Assembly: GCF_004343705.1 (NCBI RefSeq)
Contig: NZ_SKFH01000013.1
Span: 34,294-98,293 of the forward strand
DNA length: 64,000 nucleotides
Direction of reading: 5' to 3'
From: Flaviaesturariibacter aridisoli
GTDB taxonomy: Bacteria > Bacteroidota > Bacteroidia > Chitinophagales > Chitinophagaceae
Shown: positions 1 to 8,989 of the stretch, one piece after another
Position numbering within the stretch: the first letter of the stretch is position 1
Layout of the letters: every line of letters starts with the position of its first letter
The notes under the pieces: model-generated
What the model saw: the letters and a program-made list of their open reading frames with translations, nothing else
The model's database searches: none
Told to the model about the DNA's origin: nothing
Position numbers and translations under genes: made by a program

Positions 1-291
1 AACAACAATGATATCAACCAGCGGATCTACCTCTACCCCGACGTCAGTGTCGATGTACTCATCAACCGTTCGGGCTCCATCCGCGCTACCTTCTTCTACA
101 CCCAATCGCCCGACCTGCTGGTAAGTGGGACCCAAACCAAGACAATCAACAACCAGCGTGCGGGGGCCAAACTGTCGTACCGCAAAGAGTTCAGCTCGTT
201 CAAGGACCTGTTCCGCCGCCGCAAAAAGCAGGAGCCCGCGCCCGACAGTACCCGCGCAAACGCCGAGGCAAACGATCCCACGAAGCGATAG
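1..291 (+). CDS. TamB-like translocation/assembly protein, C-terminal fragment
   Basis: The frame is open from base 1 and stops at TAG 289-291, so only the last 96 residues are visible. The fragment has alternating beta-strand-like stretches (YLYPDVSVDVLINRSGSIRA), a segment AGAKLSYRKEFSSFKDLF, and a basic low-complexity tail. That matches the extreme C terminus of Bacteroidota TamB (DUF490) proteins, which work with a BamA-type barrel to insert outer-membrane proteins. The identification rests on the C-terminal pattern alone; the long beta-helical body lies outside the window. Confidence 0.65.
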   Translation, partial: NNNDINQRIYLYPDVSVDVLINRSGSIRATFFYTQSPDLLVSGTQTKTINNQRAGAKLSYRKEFSSFKDLFRRRKKQEPAPDSTRANAEANDPTKR

Positions 292-297
292 ACAAAA

Positions 298-401
298 ACG
301 CAGATCCCGTAAGCGGGATACGCAGATGGTTATGATTTAATGTGATTCGATTCGTAGTAACAATAGCTGCCGCGAATCATAAAAATCAAATAGCAGCTGC
401 G
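298..401. repeat. ACGCAGAT-type intergenic repeat, copy 1
   Basis: ACGCAGAT occurs at 298-305 and again at 320-327, separated by a small hairpin (ATCCCG TAAG CGGGAT). An AT-rich stretch follows, then a degenerate inverted partner ending near CTGCGTTAG. A closely similar element lies at 51583-51690. Confidence 0.6.
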
Positions 402-470
402 TTAGTTCCCTCAATGCCGATTCCCGATTGCCGAGCCCGCTCCTGCCGTACTTTTACCCAAATGCGCTCC

Positions 471-908
471 ATGGCTTCCGAACCATACATCCTGATGCTG
501 GGACAAGACCGCGACGACCAGCAACTCACCATTGATATATTGAACGACCTGGGCCTCGACCTGCCCCTGCGTTTCGTGCCCGGCTCGGCGCGGTTGTATG
601 CCGCGCTGGAAGAGCAGGTGCCGATCCTGGTGCTGCTTGATTTCAACCTGAAGCCCGAAACGGGCCTCGACATCCTGGAAGCGATCCGTGCGCGGCCCGA
701 ATGGCGCGCCATTCCCGTGGTGTTGCTCGGCGACAGCCGCGACGCGGCCTTTGTTGGACGCTGCTACGCCGCCGGTGCCAACAGCTACGTAGTCAAGCCG
801 TCGTCGCTGGAAGGCACGCGCCGCGTCATTGGCGGCTTTTTCACCTATTGGCTGCAGGTGGCCGAAACGCCGATGCATTCCGCCGAACCAAATCCCATTG
901 CCCGATGA
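471..908 (+). CDS. Single-domain response regulator (CheY-like receiver)
   Basis: The product is 145 aa and has only a receiver domain: an N-terminal acidic pocket (LGQDRDD), the phosphoacceptor Asp in LLDFNLK, and the conserved Lys in YVVKPSS. There is no output domain, so it probably acts by docking to a partner kinase or target. I chose ATG 471; an in-frame ATG at 462 would add three residues, and the frame can be extended to 342 without homology support. It overlaps ubiX by ATGA (905-908), suggesting translational coupling, although no functional link is obvious. Confidence 0.8.
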   Translation: MASEPYILMLGQDRDDQQLTIDILNDLGLDLPLRFVPGSARLYAALEEQVPILVLLDFNLKPETGLDILEAIRARPEWRAIPVVLLGDSRDAAFVGRCYAAGANSYVVKPSSLEGTRRVIGGFFTYWLQVAETPMHSAEPNPIAR

Positions 909-1462
909 AGAAAATTGCTGTAGCCATAACCGGCGCCAGCGGCGCCATCTACGCGCGCCTCCTGCTCCAGAAACTGGAGCAGCTGCAGGCGCAATGCTCG
1001 GAGGTATCGGTGGTGCTGAGCGACAACGCGAAGTACAACTGGGAAATGGAGCTCGGGGAAAAAGACTACGAGCGCTTTCCCTTCCGCTACTTTTCGAAGA
1101 ACGACTTCATGGCACCTTTTGCCTCCGGCTCGGCGCGCTACGATGCCCTCATCGTGGCGCCCTGCTCGATGGGCACGCTGGGCCGCATCGCAGGTGGCAT
1201 CTCCAACGACCTCATCACCCGCGGCGCCGACGTGATGCTCAAGGAACGCAAAAAGCTGATCCTCGTGCTGCGCGATACGCCCTACAACCTGGTGCACATC
1301 CGCAACATGGAAACCATAACGCTCGCCGGCGGCATCATCTGCCCGGCAACGCCGTCATTCTATTCAAAGCCCAGGACGATCGAAGAAGCTGCACTCACGG
1401 TGGTGGACCGGGTGATCGACCTTGCCGGGCTCGAGAATGAATCCTTTCGCTGGGGAGGTTGA
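905..1462 (+). CDS. ubiX: UbiX family flavin prenyltransferase
   Basis: The product is 185 aa, the usual length for UbiX, which prenylates FMN to make the cofactor of UbiD-type decarboxylases. Visible signatures are the N-terminal flavin-binding AITGASGAIYA, the central APCSMGTLGRIAGGISNDLI and RDTPYNLVHIRNM. The ATG overlaps the TGA of the receiver gene. No ubiD partner lies in the window. Family assignment is secure; the physiological pathway (menaquinone or another decarboxylation) is inferred. Confidence 0.93.
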   Translation: MKKIAVAITGASGAIYARLLLQKLEQLQAQCSEVSVVLSDNAKYNWEMELGEKDYERFPFRYFSKNDFMAPFASGSARYDALIVAPCSMGTLGRIAGGISNDLITRGADVMLKERKKLILVLRDTPYNLVHIRNMETITLAGGIICPATPSFYSKPRTIEEAALTVVDRVIDLAGLENESFRWGG

Positions 1463-1473
1463 CGGCGCCAGCC

Positions 1474-1631
1474 GTCATTGCGCGCGCAGCGTCCCGAAGC
1501 CTCGGGGCAAACTCCCCGACCTTAAGACAGTCCGCAATAGAAACCGAGCCTCGCATAGTCAAAGCAGGAAACCTACTTTTTTCAATCTGCCTGCGTAGCG
1601 GTGTAGTTTGCTTCGCTACGCTCGCAATGAC
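1474..1631. repeat. Inverted-repeat intergenic element
   Basis: An 18-bp arm at 1474-1491 (GTCATTGCGCGCGCAGCG) is the near-perfect inverse of 1614-1631 (CGCTACGCTCGCAATGAC), with two mismatches. About 120 bp lie between the arms. The GTCATTGCGAGCG-type motif recurs in intergenic repeats of many bacteria. Confidence 0.6.
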
Positions 1632-1660
1632 AAAGGCCCTTCGCTATGCGAAGGGCCTTT
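1632..1660. terminator. Bidirectional intrinsic terminator between ubiX and acn
   Basis: A perfect 13-bp stem AAAGGCCCTTCGC with a 3-nt loop TAT is flanked by A and T runs that belong to the stem. It can serve ubiX from the left and the convergent aconitase gene from the right. Confidence 0.85.
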
Positions 1661-1695
1661 GTTCTATTCCGTGATTTCCGTGTATTCCGTCAGCC

Positions 1696-3963
1696 TTACG
1701 CGCTCGCGAACTGCTTGCGGATCAGGTTCAGTGCCGAACCGGCCTTGAACCACTCGATCTGCTGCTGGTTGTACGTGTGGTTCACTTTGACCTTGTCGGA
1801 AGTGCCGTCCTGGTGGTTGAACACGAGGGTCAGCTGCTTGCCGGGCGCGAAGTCGGTGAGCCCGATGATGTCGATCGTATCGTCTTCCTGGATCTTGTCG
1901 TAGTCGGCCTTGTCGGCGAAGGTGAGGGCCAGCATACCCTGCTTCTTCAGGTTCGTTTCGTGGATGCGGGCGAAGCTCTTCACGAGGATGGCGCGCACAC
2001 CGAGGTGGCGGGGTTCCATGGCGGCGTGCTCGCGGGAGGAGCCTTCACCATAGTTCTCGTCGCCAACCACTACCGAGCCGAGGCGGGCGGCCTTGTAGGC
2101 ACGCTGCGTGGCCGGCACGGGACCGTATTCACCGGTCAGGCCGTTTTTCACCTTGTCGGTTTCGTTGTTGAAGAAGTTGACCGCCCCGATCAGCATGTTG
2201 TTGGAGATGTTGTCGAGGTGACCGCGGTACTTCAGCCAGGGACCGGCCATCGAGATGTGGTCGGTGGTGCACTTACCGCGCACCTTGATGAGGAGGCGAA
2301 GGCCTTTCAGGTCAGTGCCTTCCCAGGCCGGGAACGGCTCCAGGAGCTGCAGGCGCGTGCTGTCGCCGGCAACGAGCACGTGTACGTTCGAGCCGTCGGC
2401 GGCCGGACCCTGGTAGCCCGGGTCTTCTACCTTGAAGCCGGTGGGCGGCAGCTCGTAGCCCTTGGGCTCGTCGAGGAGCACCTGCTCGCCTTTCTCGTTG
2501 GTCAGCTTGTCGGTGAGGGGGTTGAACGACAGGCGGCCGGCGATGGCGAAGGCCGTTACCAGTTCGGGCGATGCCACGAAAGCATGGGTGGAGGCAAAGC
2601 CGTCGTTGCGCTTGGCGAAGTTGCGGTTGAAGGAGGTCACGATCGTATTCTTACGGGTCGGATCGTCCATATGACGGGCCCACTGACCAATGCAGGGACC
2701 GCAGGCGTTGGCCAGAACGATACCGCCGATCTCGCCGAAGGTATTGAGGTAGCCGTCCTTTTCAATGGTATAGCGCACCACTTCCGAACCGGGGGTGATG
2801 GTGAACTCGGAAGCCACCTTCAGCCCTTTCGTTTTGGCCTGCGCGGCCACGGAGGCGGAGCGGGAAATGTCTTCGTAGGAGGAGTTGGTGCAGGATCCGA
2901 TGAGGGCTACTTCCACCGTGTCGGGCCAGCCGTTGGCGGCTACCGCTTCGGCCATTTTGGAAATGGGCGTAGCCAGGTCGGGTGTAAAGGGACCGTTGAC
3001 GTACGGCTCCAGCGTGCTGAGATCAAGCTCGAGCACCTGGTCGTAAAATTTGGCGGGGTTGGCATATACCTCGGGATCGGGGCGCAGGTGCTGGCGAACG
3101 CCGTCGGCGCAATCAGCCACTTCTTCGCGGCCGGTAGCACGGAGGTAGGCGGCCATTTTCTCGTCGTAGCCGAACACGGAGCAGGTAGCGCCGATCTCGG
3201 CACCCATGTTACAGATGGTGGCTTTGCCGGTGCAGCTCAGGCTGTCGGCGCCGTCGCCGAAATATTCCACGATGGCACCGGTGCCGCCTTTCACGGTCAG
3301 CTGTCCCGCTACCCAGAGGATGACGTCTTTGGCCGAGGTCCAGCCGTTCATCTTGCCGGTCAGCTTTACGCCGATCAGCTTGGGCATTTTGAGTTCCCAG
3401 GGGAGGCCCGCCATCACGTCTACGGCGTCGGCGCCACCCACTCCGATGGCCACCATACCGAGGCCGCCCGCGTTGGGGGTATGGGAGTCGGTGCCGATCA
3501 TCATACCTCCGGGGAAGGCGTAGTTTTCGAGCACTACCTGGTGAATGATACCGGCGCCGGGCTTCCAGAAGCCGATCCCGTACTTATTGGAAATGGACGA
3601 CAGGAAGTCGTACACCTCGCGGTTGATGTCGATGGCCTTGTCCAGGTCCTGCTTGGCGCCTACCTGGGCCTGGATCAGGTGATCGCAGTGCACCGTGGAG
3701 GGTACGGCTACGCGGCTGCGGCCGCAGGTATCGAACTGGAGCAGGGCCATCTGGGCCGTGGCATCCTGCATGGCCACGCGGTCGGGCGCGAAGTCGACAT
3801 AGTCCTTGCCGCGCTCCAGCACACGCGCTGCCGGGGTGAACGTATGGGAATAAAGAATCTTTTCAGCCAGGGTCAGGGGCCGTCCTACCAGCTTGCGGGC
3901 TGCGGCCACCTTCAGGGGGAGCTCAGTGTACACCTTCCGGATCAGTTCGAGATCGAATAACAT
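1696..3963 (-). CDS. acn: Aconitate hydratase, mitochondrial type
   Basis: The 755-aa product isomerises citrate and isocitrate in the TCA cycle. The three [4Fe-4S] ligands are present: Cys in IGSCTNSS near residue 358, and two in ACGPCIGQW near 421 and 424. The length and the start [12 protein letters not shown] resemble the mitochondrial-type enzymes of Bacteroidota rather than the ~890-aa AcnA/IRP type. A -7 box lies at 4038-4045, leaving a leader of roughly 68 nt. The 727-aa frame on the opposite strand is a codon-bias shadow. Confidence 0.97.
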   Translation of the reverse strand: MLFDLELIRKVYTELPLKVAAARKLVGRPLTLAEKILYSHTFTPAARVLERGKDYVDFAPDRVAMQDATAQMALLQFDTCGRSRVAVPSTVHCDHLIQAQVGAKQDLDKAIDINREVYDFLSSISNKYGIGFWKPGAGIIHQVVLENYAFPGGMMIGTDSHTPNAGGLGMVAIGVGGADAVDVMAGLPWELKMPKLIGVKLTGKMNGWTSAKDVILWVAGQLTVKGGTGAIVEYFGDGADSLSCTGKATICNMGAEIGATCSVFGYDEKMAAYLRATGREEVADCADGVRQHLRPDPEVYANPAKFYDQVLELDLSTLEPYVNGPFTPDLATPISKMAEAVAANGWPDTVEVALIGSCTNSSYEDISRSASVAAQAKTKGLKVASEFTITPGSEVVRYTIEKDGYLNTFGEIGGIVLANACGPCIGQWARHMDDPTRKNTIVTSFNRNFAKRNDGFASTHAFVASPELVTAFAIAGRLSFNPLTDKLTNEKGEQVLLDEPKGYELPPTGFKVEDPGYQGPAADGSNVHVLVAGDSTRLQLLEPFPAWEGTDLKGLRLLIKVRGKCTTDHISMAGPWLKYRGHLDNISNNMLIGAVNFFNNETDKVKNGLTGEYGPVPATQRAYKAARLGSVVVGDENYGEGSSREHAAMEPRHLGVRAILVKSFARIHETNLKKQGMLALTFADKADYDKIQEDDTIDIIGLTDFAPGKQLTLVFNHQDGTSDKVKVNHTYNQQQIEWFKAGSALNLIRKQFASA

Positions 3964-4037
3964 GGGCGCTCTGTTTTTTAAGGCCCGAGTGCAAACTCAG
4001 GCACTGTGTTTGTAGAAGAGTTATCTGTAAAGTGGTG

Positions 4038-4045
4038 CAAATTTA
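4038..4045 (-). promoter_or_regulatory. Putative -7 box (TAAATTTG) for acn
   Basis: Exact match to the Bacteroidota TAnnTTTG box on the minus strand, about 75 bp upstream of the acn ATG. No clear -33 TTG is visible. Confidence 0.5.
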
Positions 4046-4114
4046 TGGCAAAACCCGGTACGAAAGCGGGGCTGCTCCTTCGGTAAAAAGGAAGGAAAAC
4101 GATACATTCGCAAT

Positions 4115-4336
4115 ATGAACCGGCTTAAGGATTTTATCGAGTGGCAGGCCTTCGGCGTCTGCACCGCTATCGGCGAGCGGATGGGGATCGCCACCTCGCG
4201 CATCCGCATGTGGTTCATCTACGTATCGCTCCTCTCCTTCGGCTCGCCCGTCATCATTTACATGGTCCTTGCTTTCTGGATGAACATGAAGCGCTATATG
4301 GGCGCCGCACGGCGGAACCCCTGGTGGAACCTGTAA
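4115..4336 (+). CDS. PspC domain-containing small membrane protein
   Basis: This 73-aa protein starts MNRLKDFIEWQAFGVCTAIG and has one PspC-like unit: an amphipathic GVCTAIGERMGI segment followed by a hydrophobic helix (FIYVSLLSFGSPVIIYMVLA). PspC proteins are inner-membrane sensors of envelope stress in the phage-shock response; short single-domain versions are common in Bacteroidota. It stands alone between acn and a strong bidirectional terminator. Confidence 0.85.
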   Translation: MNRLKDFIEWQAFGVCTAIGERMGIATSRIRMWFIYVSLLSFGSPVIIYMVLAFWMNMKRYMGAARRNPWWNL

Positions 4337-4338
4337 AG

Positions 4339-4470
4339 AACCGGTTAGTCCATTAACTGGTTGATTTTTTAATAGAGGCTTGAAATAACTAGATAAGAAA
4401 AAGAAATGGCGCTCCTGGGGAGCGCCATTTCTTTTTAGCAGATTACCCGGTTAATGGATTACCCGGTTAC
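4339..4470. repeat. Inverted degenerate arms around a terminator
   Basis: A left arm at 4339-4365 (AACCGGTTAGTCCATTAAC...) is a degenerate inverse of a right arm at 4441-4470 (...ACCCGGTTAATGG...). The hairpin at 4398-4436 sits between them. The right arm includes the stop codon of the cysteine desulfurase gene (4467-4469). Confidence 0.65.
4398..4436. terminator. Bidirectional intrinsic terminator
   Basis: An 18-bp stem with a TGG loop; the outer pairs are A and T runs and the core is AATGGCGCTCC. It lies between the convergent PspC and cysteine desulfurase genes. Confidence 0.9.
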
Positions 4471-5645
4471 ACCAACTCTTTCAGCGTATCCACCACCCGA
4501 TCGATTTCTTCTTTGTTATTGAACCGGCTGAAGGAAAACCGGATCGTCACCCAGTCGCTGGCTTTGTTGAGGGCCTTCATGACGTGCGAACCGATATCGG
4601 CACCCGAGGAACAGGCCGAGCCGCCCGACACGCAGATGTGGCGCATGTCGAGGTTCATCAGCAGGAACTCGGTCTTTTCGCTTCTCGGGAAGCAGACACT
4701 CAGCACCGTGTACAGCGACTGCGGGCTGCAGTTGAACGACACACCCGGGATCTCCGCATCGATGCGGGTGCGCATGTGGGCGCGCAGCTCCTGGATGTAG
4801 CGGCTGTCTTCGGGGTAGCGGCTCATGGCCAGTTCCAGTGCCTTGGCGAAGCCAACGATGCCATATACGTTCTCCGTGCCGGCGCGCATGTTGCGCTCCT
4901 GGCCGCCGCCGAGGATCATGGGCTTGATGTTGATCTCCTCGCTGACATACAAGATGCCCGTGCCTTTGGGGCCGTGGAACTTATGACCGGCACCCGAAAT
5001 AAAGTGCACGTGCAGGTCGTCGAGGTGGAGGGGATAATGACCGACGGTCTGGACGCAGTCGGAATGAAAGATGGCGTCGTGCTGCTTGCACAGCTCGCCC
5101 ACCTTTTTGATCGGGAGCAGCACGCCGATCTCGTTGTTGGTGTGCATCAGCGACACGAGGCAGCGAACGCCCTTTTCGCGCTGGGCGGCCAGCTGCCGGT
5201 CGAGGTCTTCGAGGTCCACGCTGCCGTCTTCGTGCAGGGCCACAAAGCTGTGGGTCACTTCGTTGCCGCTGCCCCAGTATTCCACGGTGTGCAGCACGGC
5301 GTGGTGCTCGATGGGCGAGGTAATGATATGGGTGCAGCCGAGGTCGCGCACGGACGCCGCAATGGCGGTATTGTTGCTTTCGGTGCCACCCGACGTAAAG
5401 AAAATGGCGCCGGGGCGGGTGCCGAGCAGCTTCGCGACCGTCTTCCGCGCCGTTTCAATGGCCAGGCGGGTTTCCCGTCCGTAAGAATAGATCGAGGAAG
5501 GGTTGCCGAAATGCGACTGCATATAAGGAAGCATCGCCGCCAGCACCTCGGGGTCGAGGGCCGTGGTCGCGGCATTGTCTAAATAAATGCGGTTGTCGGT
5601 CATAGGGCTGGCCGGGGGGGCGGTCTGCGTGCGGGTTTGTTCCAT
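4467..5645 (-). CDS. Cysteine desulfurase (NifS/IscS family)
   Basis: A 392-aa PLP enzyme that takes sulfur from cysteine for Fe-S clusters and thiolation. Signatures are YLDNAATTALDPEV at the N terminus, the PLP Lys in SGAGHKFHGPKG, and the persulfide Cys in SGGSACSSG. I placed the start at ATG 5645 (MEQTRTQ) because a TACCTTTG box lies just upstream at 5670-5677. The longer start at 5738 would be upstream of that box, inside repeat DNA. ATG 5603 (MTDNRIYL) is the other reasonable start. No scaffold gene is adjacent. Confidence 0.93.
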   Translation of the reverse strand: MEQTRTQTAPPASPMTDNRIYLDNAATTALDPEVLAAMLPYMQSHFGNPSSIYSYGRETRLAIETARKTVAKLLGTRPGAIFFTSGGTESNNTAIAASVRDLGCTHIITSPIEHHAVLHTVEYWGSGNEVTHSFVALHEDGSVDLEDLDRQLAAQREKGVRCLVSLMHTNNEIGVLLPIKKVGELCKQHDAIFHSDCVQTVGHYPLHLDDLHVHFISGAGHKFHGPKGTGILYVSEEINIKPMILGGGQERNMRAGTENVYGIVGFAKALELAMSRYPEDSRYIQELRAHMRTRIDAEIPGVSFNCSPQSLYTVLSVCFPRSEKTEFLLMNLDMRHICVSGGSACSSGADIGSHVMKALNKASDWVTIRFSFSRFNNKEEIDRVVDTLKELV

Positions 5646-5669
5646 AGTGCGGGCCTTCTTTACGGCCGC

Positions 5670-5677
5670 AAAGGTAC
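5670..5677 (-). promoter_or_regulatory. Putative -7 box (TACCTTTG) for the cysteine desulfurase gene
   Basis: Exact TAnnTTTG match on the minus strand, 24 nt upstream of the chosen ATG. It argues against the longer ORF start. Confidence 0.55.
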
Positions 5678-5685
5678 AATTCAAG

Positions 5686-5794
5686 TTTGTAGTTTGTCGT
5701 TTATAGTTTGTGGTTTCCCCGCCAGGGGCGGGCGGCAAACCTGATCACCGGCGCAAACGGGCGCCAGCCAACCACAAACTATAAACTACAAACT
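5686..5794. repeat. Inverted heptamer arms (GTTTGTA family)
   Basis: Left arm 5686-5717 has four exact 7-bp units of the form GTTTGTA plus a partial one. Right arm 5770-5794 carries the inverse (ACAAACT type). A GC-rich hairpin (CCCGCCAGGGGCGGG) lies between. The right arm ends one base before the glmM stop codon. Related units occur at 12166 and 53754. Confidence 0.8.
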
Positions 5795-5795
5795 G

Positions 5796-7196
5796 TTAAA
5801 AACCCGAACTCAGCTCCCGGATGTCGTTCATCAGCTTCCGGGCGATGTTATTGGCGGTCGTTTCGAAGTTGCTTTCGGCGTAGATGCGGATGATCGGCTC
5901 CGTATTCGACGTGCGCAGGTGCACCCAGTCGGTGTCGAACTCGATCTTGAGGCCGTCTTCGGTGTTGATCGGGTTGTTCTTGTATTTTTTCTTGATCTGA
6001 TCGAAGATGTTGCTCACATCCAGGTCCTTTTCGAGCTCGATCTTGTTTTTCGAGATAAAATAGTCGGGGTAGTTGGCGCGGAACGACTTCAGGCTCGTTT
6101 TCTTCGACGCCGCGAAGTGCGACAGGAAGAGGGAGATGCCGATGAGGGCATCGCGGCCGTAGTGGAAGTCGGGCACGATGATGCCGCCGTTGCCTTCGCC
6201 GCCGATGACGGCCTGCTGGTCCTTCATCTTCTGCACCACGTTCACCTCGCCCACCGCCGAGGGGAAATACTGGCCGCCGCGCTTCAGGGTGATCTCCTTG
6301 AGGGCCTTGGTGGAGCTCATGTTGCTCACCGTGTTGCCGGGGCACTTGCTCAGCACGTAGTCGGCCACGGCCACCAGCGTGTATTCTTCGCCGAACATGG
6401 AGCCATCCTCGCATACAAAGCACAGGCGGTCAACGTCGGGGTCGACGGCGATACCGAAGTGGGCGTTCTGTTTCACCACCTCGTTGCTCAGCTGCGTGAG
6501 GTGCTCGGGCAGCGGCTCGGGGTTGTGGGCAAAGCGGCCCGTCACCTCCCCGTTGAGGAGGATTACCTCGCTCACACCGAGGGCAGTGAGGAGCTGCGGG
6601 ATCACCAGGGCGCCGGTGGAGTTGACGCAGTCGACCACCACTTTGAATGCGCGCTTCTCGATGGCTTTTTTGTTGGTCAGGGCGTAATCGAGCACGAGGT
6701 CGATGTGCTTTTGCATCCAGGAATCGTCGCGGGATACGGAGCCGAGCTTTTCCACGCCGGGAAAGGTGATCGACTCCTGGGCGGCGCGCTCGAGCACCTG
6801 GGCGCCGAGTGCACCGGAGATGAATTCGCCTTCGCCGTTGAGCAGCTTCAGGGCGTTCCACTCCTTCGGGTTGTGCGAGGCGGTGATGATGATGCCGCCG
6901 CTGGCGCCTTCGGCCTTCGTGGCCAGCTCCACGGTGGGGGTCGTAGACAGGCCGAGGTCGATCACCTGGATACCGAGGCCCACCAGGGTGTTGATGACCA
7001 GCCCGCTGACGAGCTCACCGCTCATGCGGCCGTCGCGGCCCACCACGATCTTCACCGGGGCGGTTTTGTCGGCACCCTCAAGAATGAGGGAGCCATAGGC
7101 TGCGGTAAACTTCACTACATCGATCGGTGTCAGGTTTTCCCCCGGCTTGCCGCCGATGGTGCCCCGGATACCGGAGATACTCTTAATTAATGCCAC
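5796..7196 (-). CDS. glmM: Phosphoglucosamine mutase
   Basis: A 466-aa alpha-D-phosphohexomutase that makes glucosamine-1-phosphate for UDP-GlcNAc. The phosphoserine loop is TASHNPKEW (near residue 106) and the metal loop is DPDVDRL (near 253). The N terminus VALIKSISGIRGTIGG matches Bacteroidota GlmM, so translation starts at GTG 7196. The much longer open frame reaching 8078 runs antisense through the methyltransferase gene and is not coding. A TATTTTTG box lies 22 nt upstream. Confidence 0.93.
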   Translation of the reverse strand: MALIKSISGIRGTIGGKPGENLTPIDVVKFTAAYGSLILEGADKTAPVKIVVGRDGRMSGELVSGLVINTLVGLGIQVIDLGLSTTPTVELATKAEGASGGIIITASHNPKEWNALKLLNGEGEFISGALGAQVLERAAQESITFPGVEKLGSVSRDDSWMQKHIDLVLDYALTNKKAIEKRAFKVVVDCVNSTGALVIPQLLTALGVSEVILLNGEVTGRFAHNPEPLPEHLTQLSNEVVKQNAHFGIAVDPDVDRLCFVCEDGSMFGEEYTLVAVADYVLSKCPGNTVSNMSSTKALKEITLKRGGQYFPSAVGEVNVVQKMKDQQAVIGGEGNGGIIVPDFHYGRDALIGISLFLSHFAASKKTSLKSFRANYPDYFISKNKIELEKDLDVSNIFDQIKKKYKNNPINTEDGLKIEFDTDWVHLRTSNTEPIIRIYAESNFETTANNIARKLMNDIRELSSGF

Positions 7197-7217
7197 GTAC
7201 GTTCCGTTTTTGGGCGC

Positions 7218-7225
7218 CAAAAATA
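7218..7225 (-). promoter_or_regulatory. Putative -7 box (TATTTTTG) for glmM
   Basis: Exact TAnnTTTG match on the minus strand, 21 nt before the GTG start; it supports the short N terminus. Confidence 0.55.
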
Positions 7226-7240
7226 CGGCAAAACAACCAG

Positions 7241-7360
7241 GGTTCTTAAGGTTCTTGGGGTTCTGAGGGTTTTGGGGGTTGTTCGGGTGGTGCTGGTTGG
7301 TACGGTTTTCAGGAGGGCGACGTGGAACCTTTAGAACCTTAAAAACCCTGAGAACCTTTT
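7241..7360. repeat. Inverted nonamer arms between divergent glmM and methyltransferase genes
   Basis: Five consecutive 9-bp units beginning GGTT run from 7241 to 7285. Four AACC-containing units on the inverse strand are spaced exactly 9 bp apart (7326, 7335, 7344, 7353). The arms face each other across about 40 bp. Confidence 0.8.
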
Positions 7361-7367
7361 CCACCCC

Positions 7368-7375
7368 TAGTTTTG
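7368..7375 (+). promoter_or_regulatory. Putative -7 box (TAGTTTTG) abutting the methyltransferase ATG
   Basis: Exact TAnnTTTG match that ends four bases before the start codon, so the transcript would begin at or next to the ATG. Confidence 0.45.
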
Positions 7376-7379
7376 TGGC

Positions 7380-8129
7380 ATGGCTGCAACGATCGACCGC
7401 GAATGGTACACGAGCTGGTTTAATTCCGATTATTACCACAAGCTCTATTTTGACCGCGACGAGCGGGAGGCCGAGGCCTTCCTGGGCCGCCTCATCGGGC
7501 ACCTGCAGCCCGCCCCCGGCAGCCGCGCCCTCGACGTAGCCTGCGGCAAGGGCCGCCACAGCCGCTTTCTCGCCGCCCAGGGCTTCGACGTCACGGGCAT
7601 CGACATCTCCCCCGAAAGCATCGCCTATGCCAGCCAATACGAATCGGAGCAGCTCCACTTCGCCGTGCACGACATGCGCCTCCCCTTCTGGGTCAATTAC
7701 TTCGACTACACCTTTAACTTCTTTACCTCCTTCGGTTACTTCGCCACCCGCCGCGAGCACGACGACGCGCTCCGCACCATGGCCCTGTCGGTGCGCCCCG
7801 GCGGCACCGTGCTCATCGACTACCTCAACGTTCACTACGTGGAAGACCGCCTCGTGCACCACGACGAAAAGATCATCGGCGACACCCGTTACGAGATCCA
7901 CCGCTGGCACGACAACGACCATTTCTTCAAAAAGATCATCGTCACCGACCCGGCCCTCGACGGCGGACTGACGCACACCGAAAAGGTGGCCAAGTTCAGC
8001 CTCGGCGACTTTACCGACATGCTCGCCTTCCAGGGACTGCAGGTGCAGGAAGTGTTCGGCGACTACAACCTGGGGCAATACGACGTGCGGAAATGCCCGC
8101 GCCTGATCGTGCTGGCACGGAAGCCGTGA
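7380..8129 (+). CDS. Class I SAM-dependent methyltransferase
   Basis: A 249-aa protein with SAM motif I in ALDVACGKGRHS (residues ~50-60), the acidic ribose-binding residue in VTGIDISPES, and NFFTSFGYF typical of the Methyltransf_25-like family in Bacteroidota. The substrate cannot be told from sequence. The gene is monocistronic, divergent from glmM, and its stop codon lies inside the first heptamer of the repeat at 8126. Confidence 0.88.
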   Translation: MAATIDREWYTSWFNSDYYHKLYFDRDEREAEAFLGRLIGHLQPAPGSRALDVACGKGRHSRFLAAQGFDVTGIDISPESIAYASQYESEQLHFAVHDMRLPFWVNYFDYTFNFFTSFGYFATRREHDDALRTMALSVRPGGTVLIDYLNVHYVEDRLVHHDEKIIGDTRYEIHRWHDNDHFFKKIIVTDPALDGGLTHTEKVAKFSLGDFTDMLAFQGLQVQEVFGDYNLGQYDVRKCPRLIVLARKP

Positions 8130-8224
8130 GGCGGGAGGCGTGAAGCGTGAGGCGGGAGGCGTGAGCCCGCGATGCGCGGCGACGAAGAAGAACCAGTTCT
8201 TTGTTCACGCCTCACGCTTCACGC
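8126..8224. repeat. Inverted heptamer arms (GTGAGGC/TTCACGC family), copy 1
   Basis: Left arm 8126-8167 has six exact 7-bp units (GTGAGGC, GGGAGGC, GTGAAGC type). Right arm 8204-8224 has three inverse units (TTCACGC, CTCACGC). Between them lies a hairpin AAGAAC CA GTTCTT. The methyltransferase stop codon is within the first unit. Confidence 0.85.
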
Positions 8225-8261
8225 CCCTGAACTTTCCGCCCCTTTTTTGCGTACATAGGAT

Positions 8262-8987
8262 ATGACATTCCTGAAAGCAATCCTCGGCCTGGGGCTTCTC
8301 CTGTCGGGCTGCAGCAAAAAGCCCGCAGCCCTGGTTGCACCGCCGGCGCCCACTCCTGCATTGCCCGCCCCGGCACCGCCGGCTCCCGGCCTGGCCTACC
8401 TCGCGCTGGGCGATTCGTATACGATCGGCCAAAGCGTAGGCGAGACCGAACGCTTTCCCTACCTGCTCACCAGCCGGCTGGCCGACTCGGGCCTGCGGGT
8501 GGGTAACCTGCGCTACATCGCCCGCACCGGCTGGACCACCGACGAGCTGCAGGCGGCCATCGCCGCCGGTGCACCCACCGGCAACTGGGACCTGGTGACA
8601 CTGCTGATCGGGGTAAACGACCAGTACCGCGGCCGCGATACGGCTTCCTATGCCCCGCGCTTTACCCAACTGCTCCAGACCGCCATCAGCCTGGCCGGCG
8701 GCCGGCCCACCCATGTATTTGTGCTGTCTATTCCTGACTATAGCGCCACACCCTTTGTGTCCGCCGCCAACAAAGCCCGTGTGAGCCGCGCCATCGACGA
8801 TTTCAATGCCGTCAACCGGCGTATTACGGAAGCGTATGGCGTGCGTTACACCGACATTACACCCGAAAGCCGCCTCGCCGCCGGCGACCCCGGGCTGCTG
8901 GCGGCCGACAACCTCCACTACTCGGCAAGGGAGCACGCGATCTGGGCGGAAAAACTGCTGCCAAAAGTGACGGCGGTGCTGAGGTAG
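8262..8987 (+). CDS. SGNH/GDSL-family hydrolase lipoprotein
   Basis: A 241-aa protein with a lipoprotein signal (LLLSGC, Cys17), then a Pro/Ala linker (residues ~22-43), then an SGNH esterase domain. Block I is ALGDSYTIG (Ser52), block III has GVNDQYRG, and block V is DNLHYSAREH with the catalytic Asp and His. It is probably membrane-anchored and acts on an ester or acylated glycan; the substrate is unknown. It stands alone and is followed by 430 bp of repeats. Confidence 0.88.
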   Translation: MTFLKAILGLGLLLSGCSKKPAALVAPPAPTPALPAPAPPAPGLAYLALGDSYTIGQSVGETERFPYLLTSRLADSGLRVGNLRYIARTGWTTDELQAAIAAGAPTGNWDLVTLLIGVNDQYRGRDTASYAPRFTQLLQTAISLAGGRPTHVFVLSIPDYSATPFVSAANKARVSRAIDDFNAVNRRITEAYGVRYTDITPESRLAAGDPGLLAADNLHYSAREHAIWAEKLLPKVTAVLR

Positions 8988-8989
8988 GC

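Noticed and set aside
1777..3960. 727-codon open frame antisense to acn; similar long antisense frames at 19097-20434, 32714-34825 and 49027-51375
   Set aside because: Each mirrors a well-identified gene with conserved catalytic motifs. High GC and codon bias keep the opposite frame open, and the translations are His/Gly/Val-rich without motifs.
7197..8078. 294-residue N-terminal extension of glmM
   Set aside because: It runs antisense through the methyltransferase gene and through nonamer repeats. GlmM homology begins at GTG 7196, and a -7 box lies just upstream.
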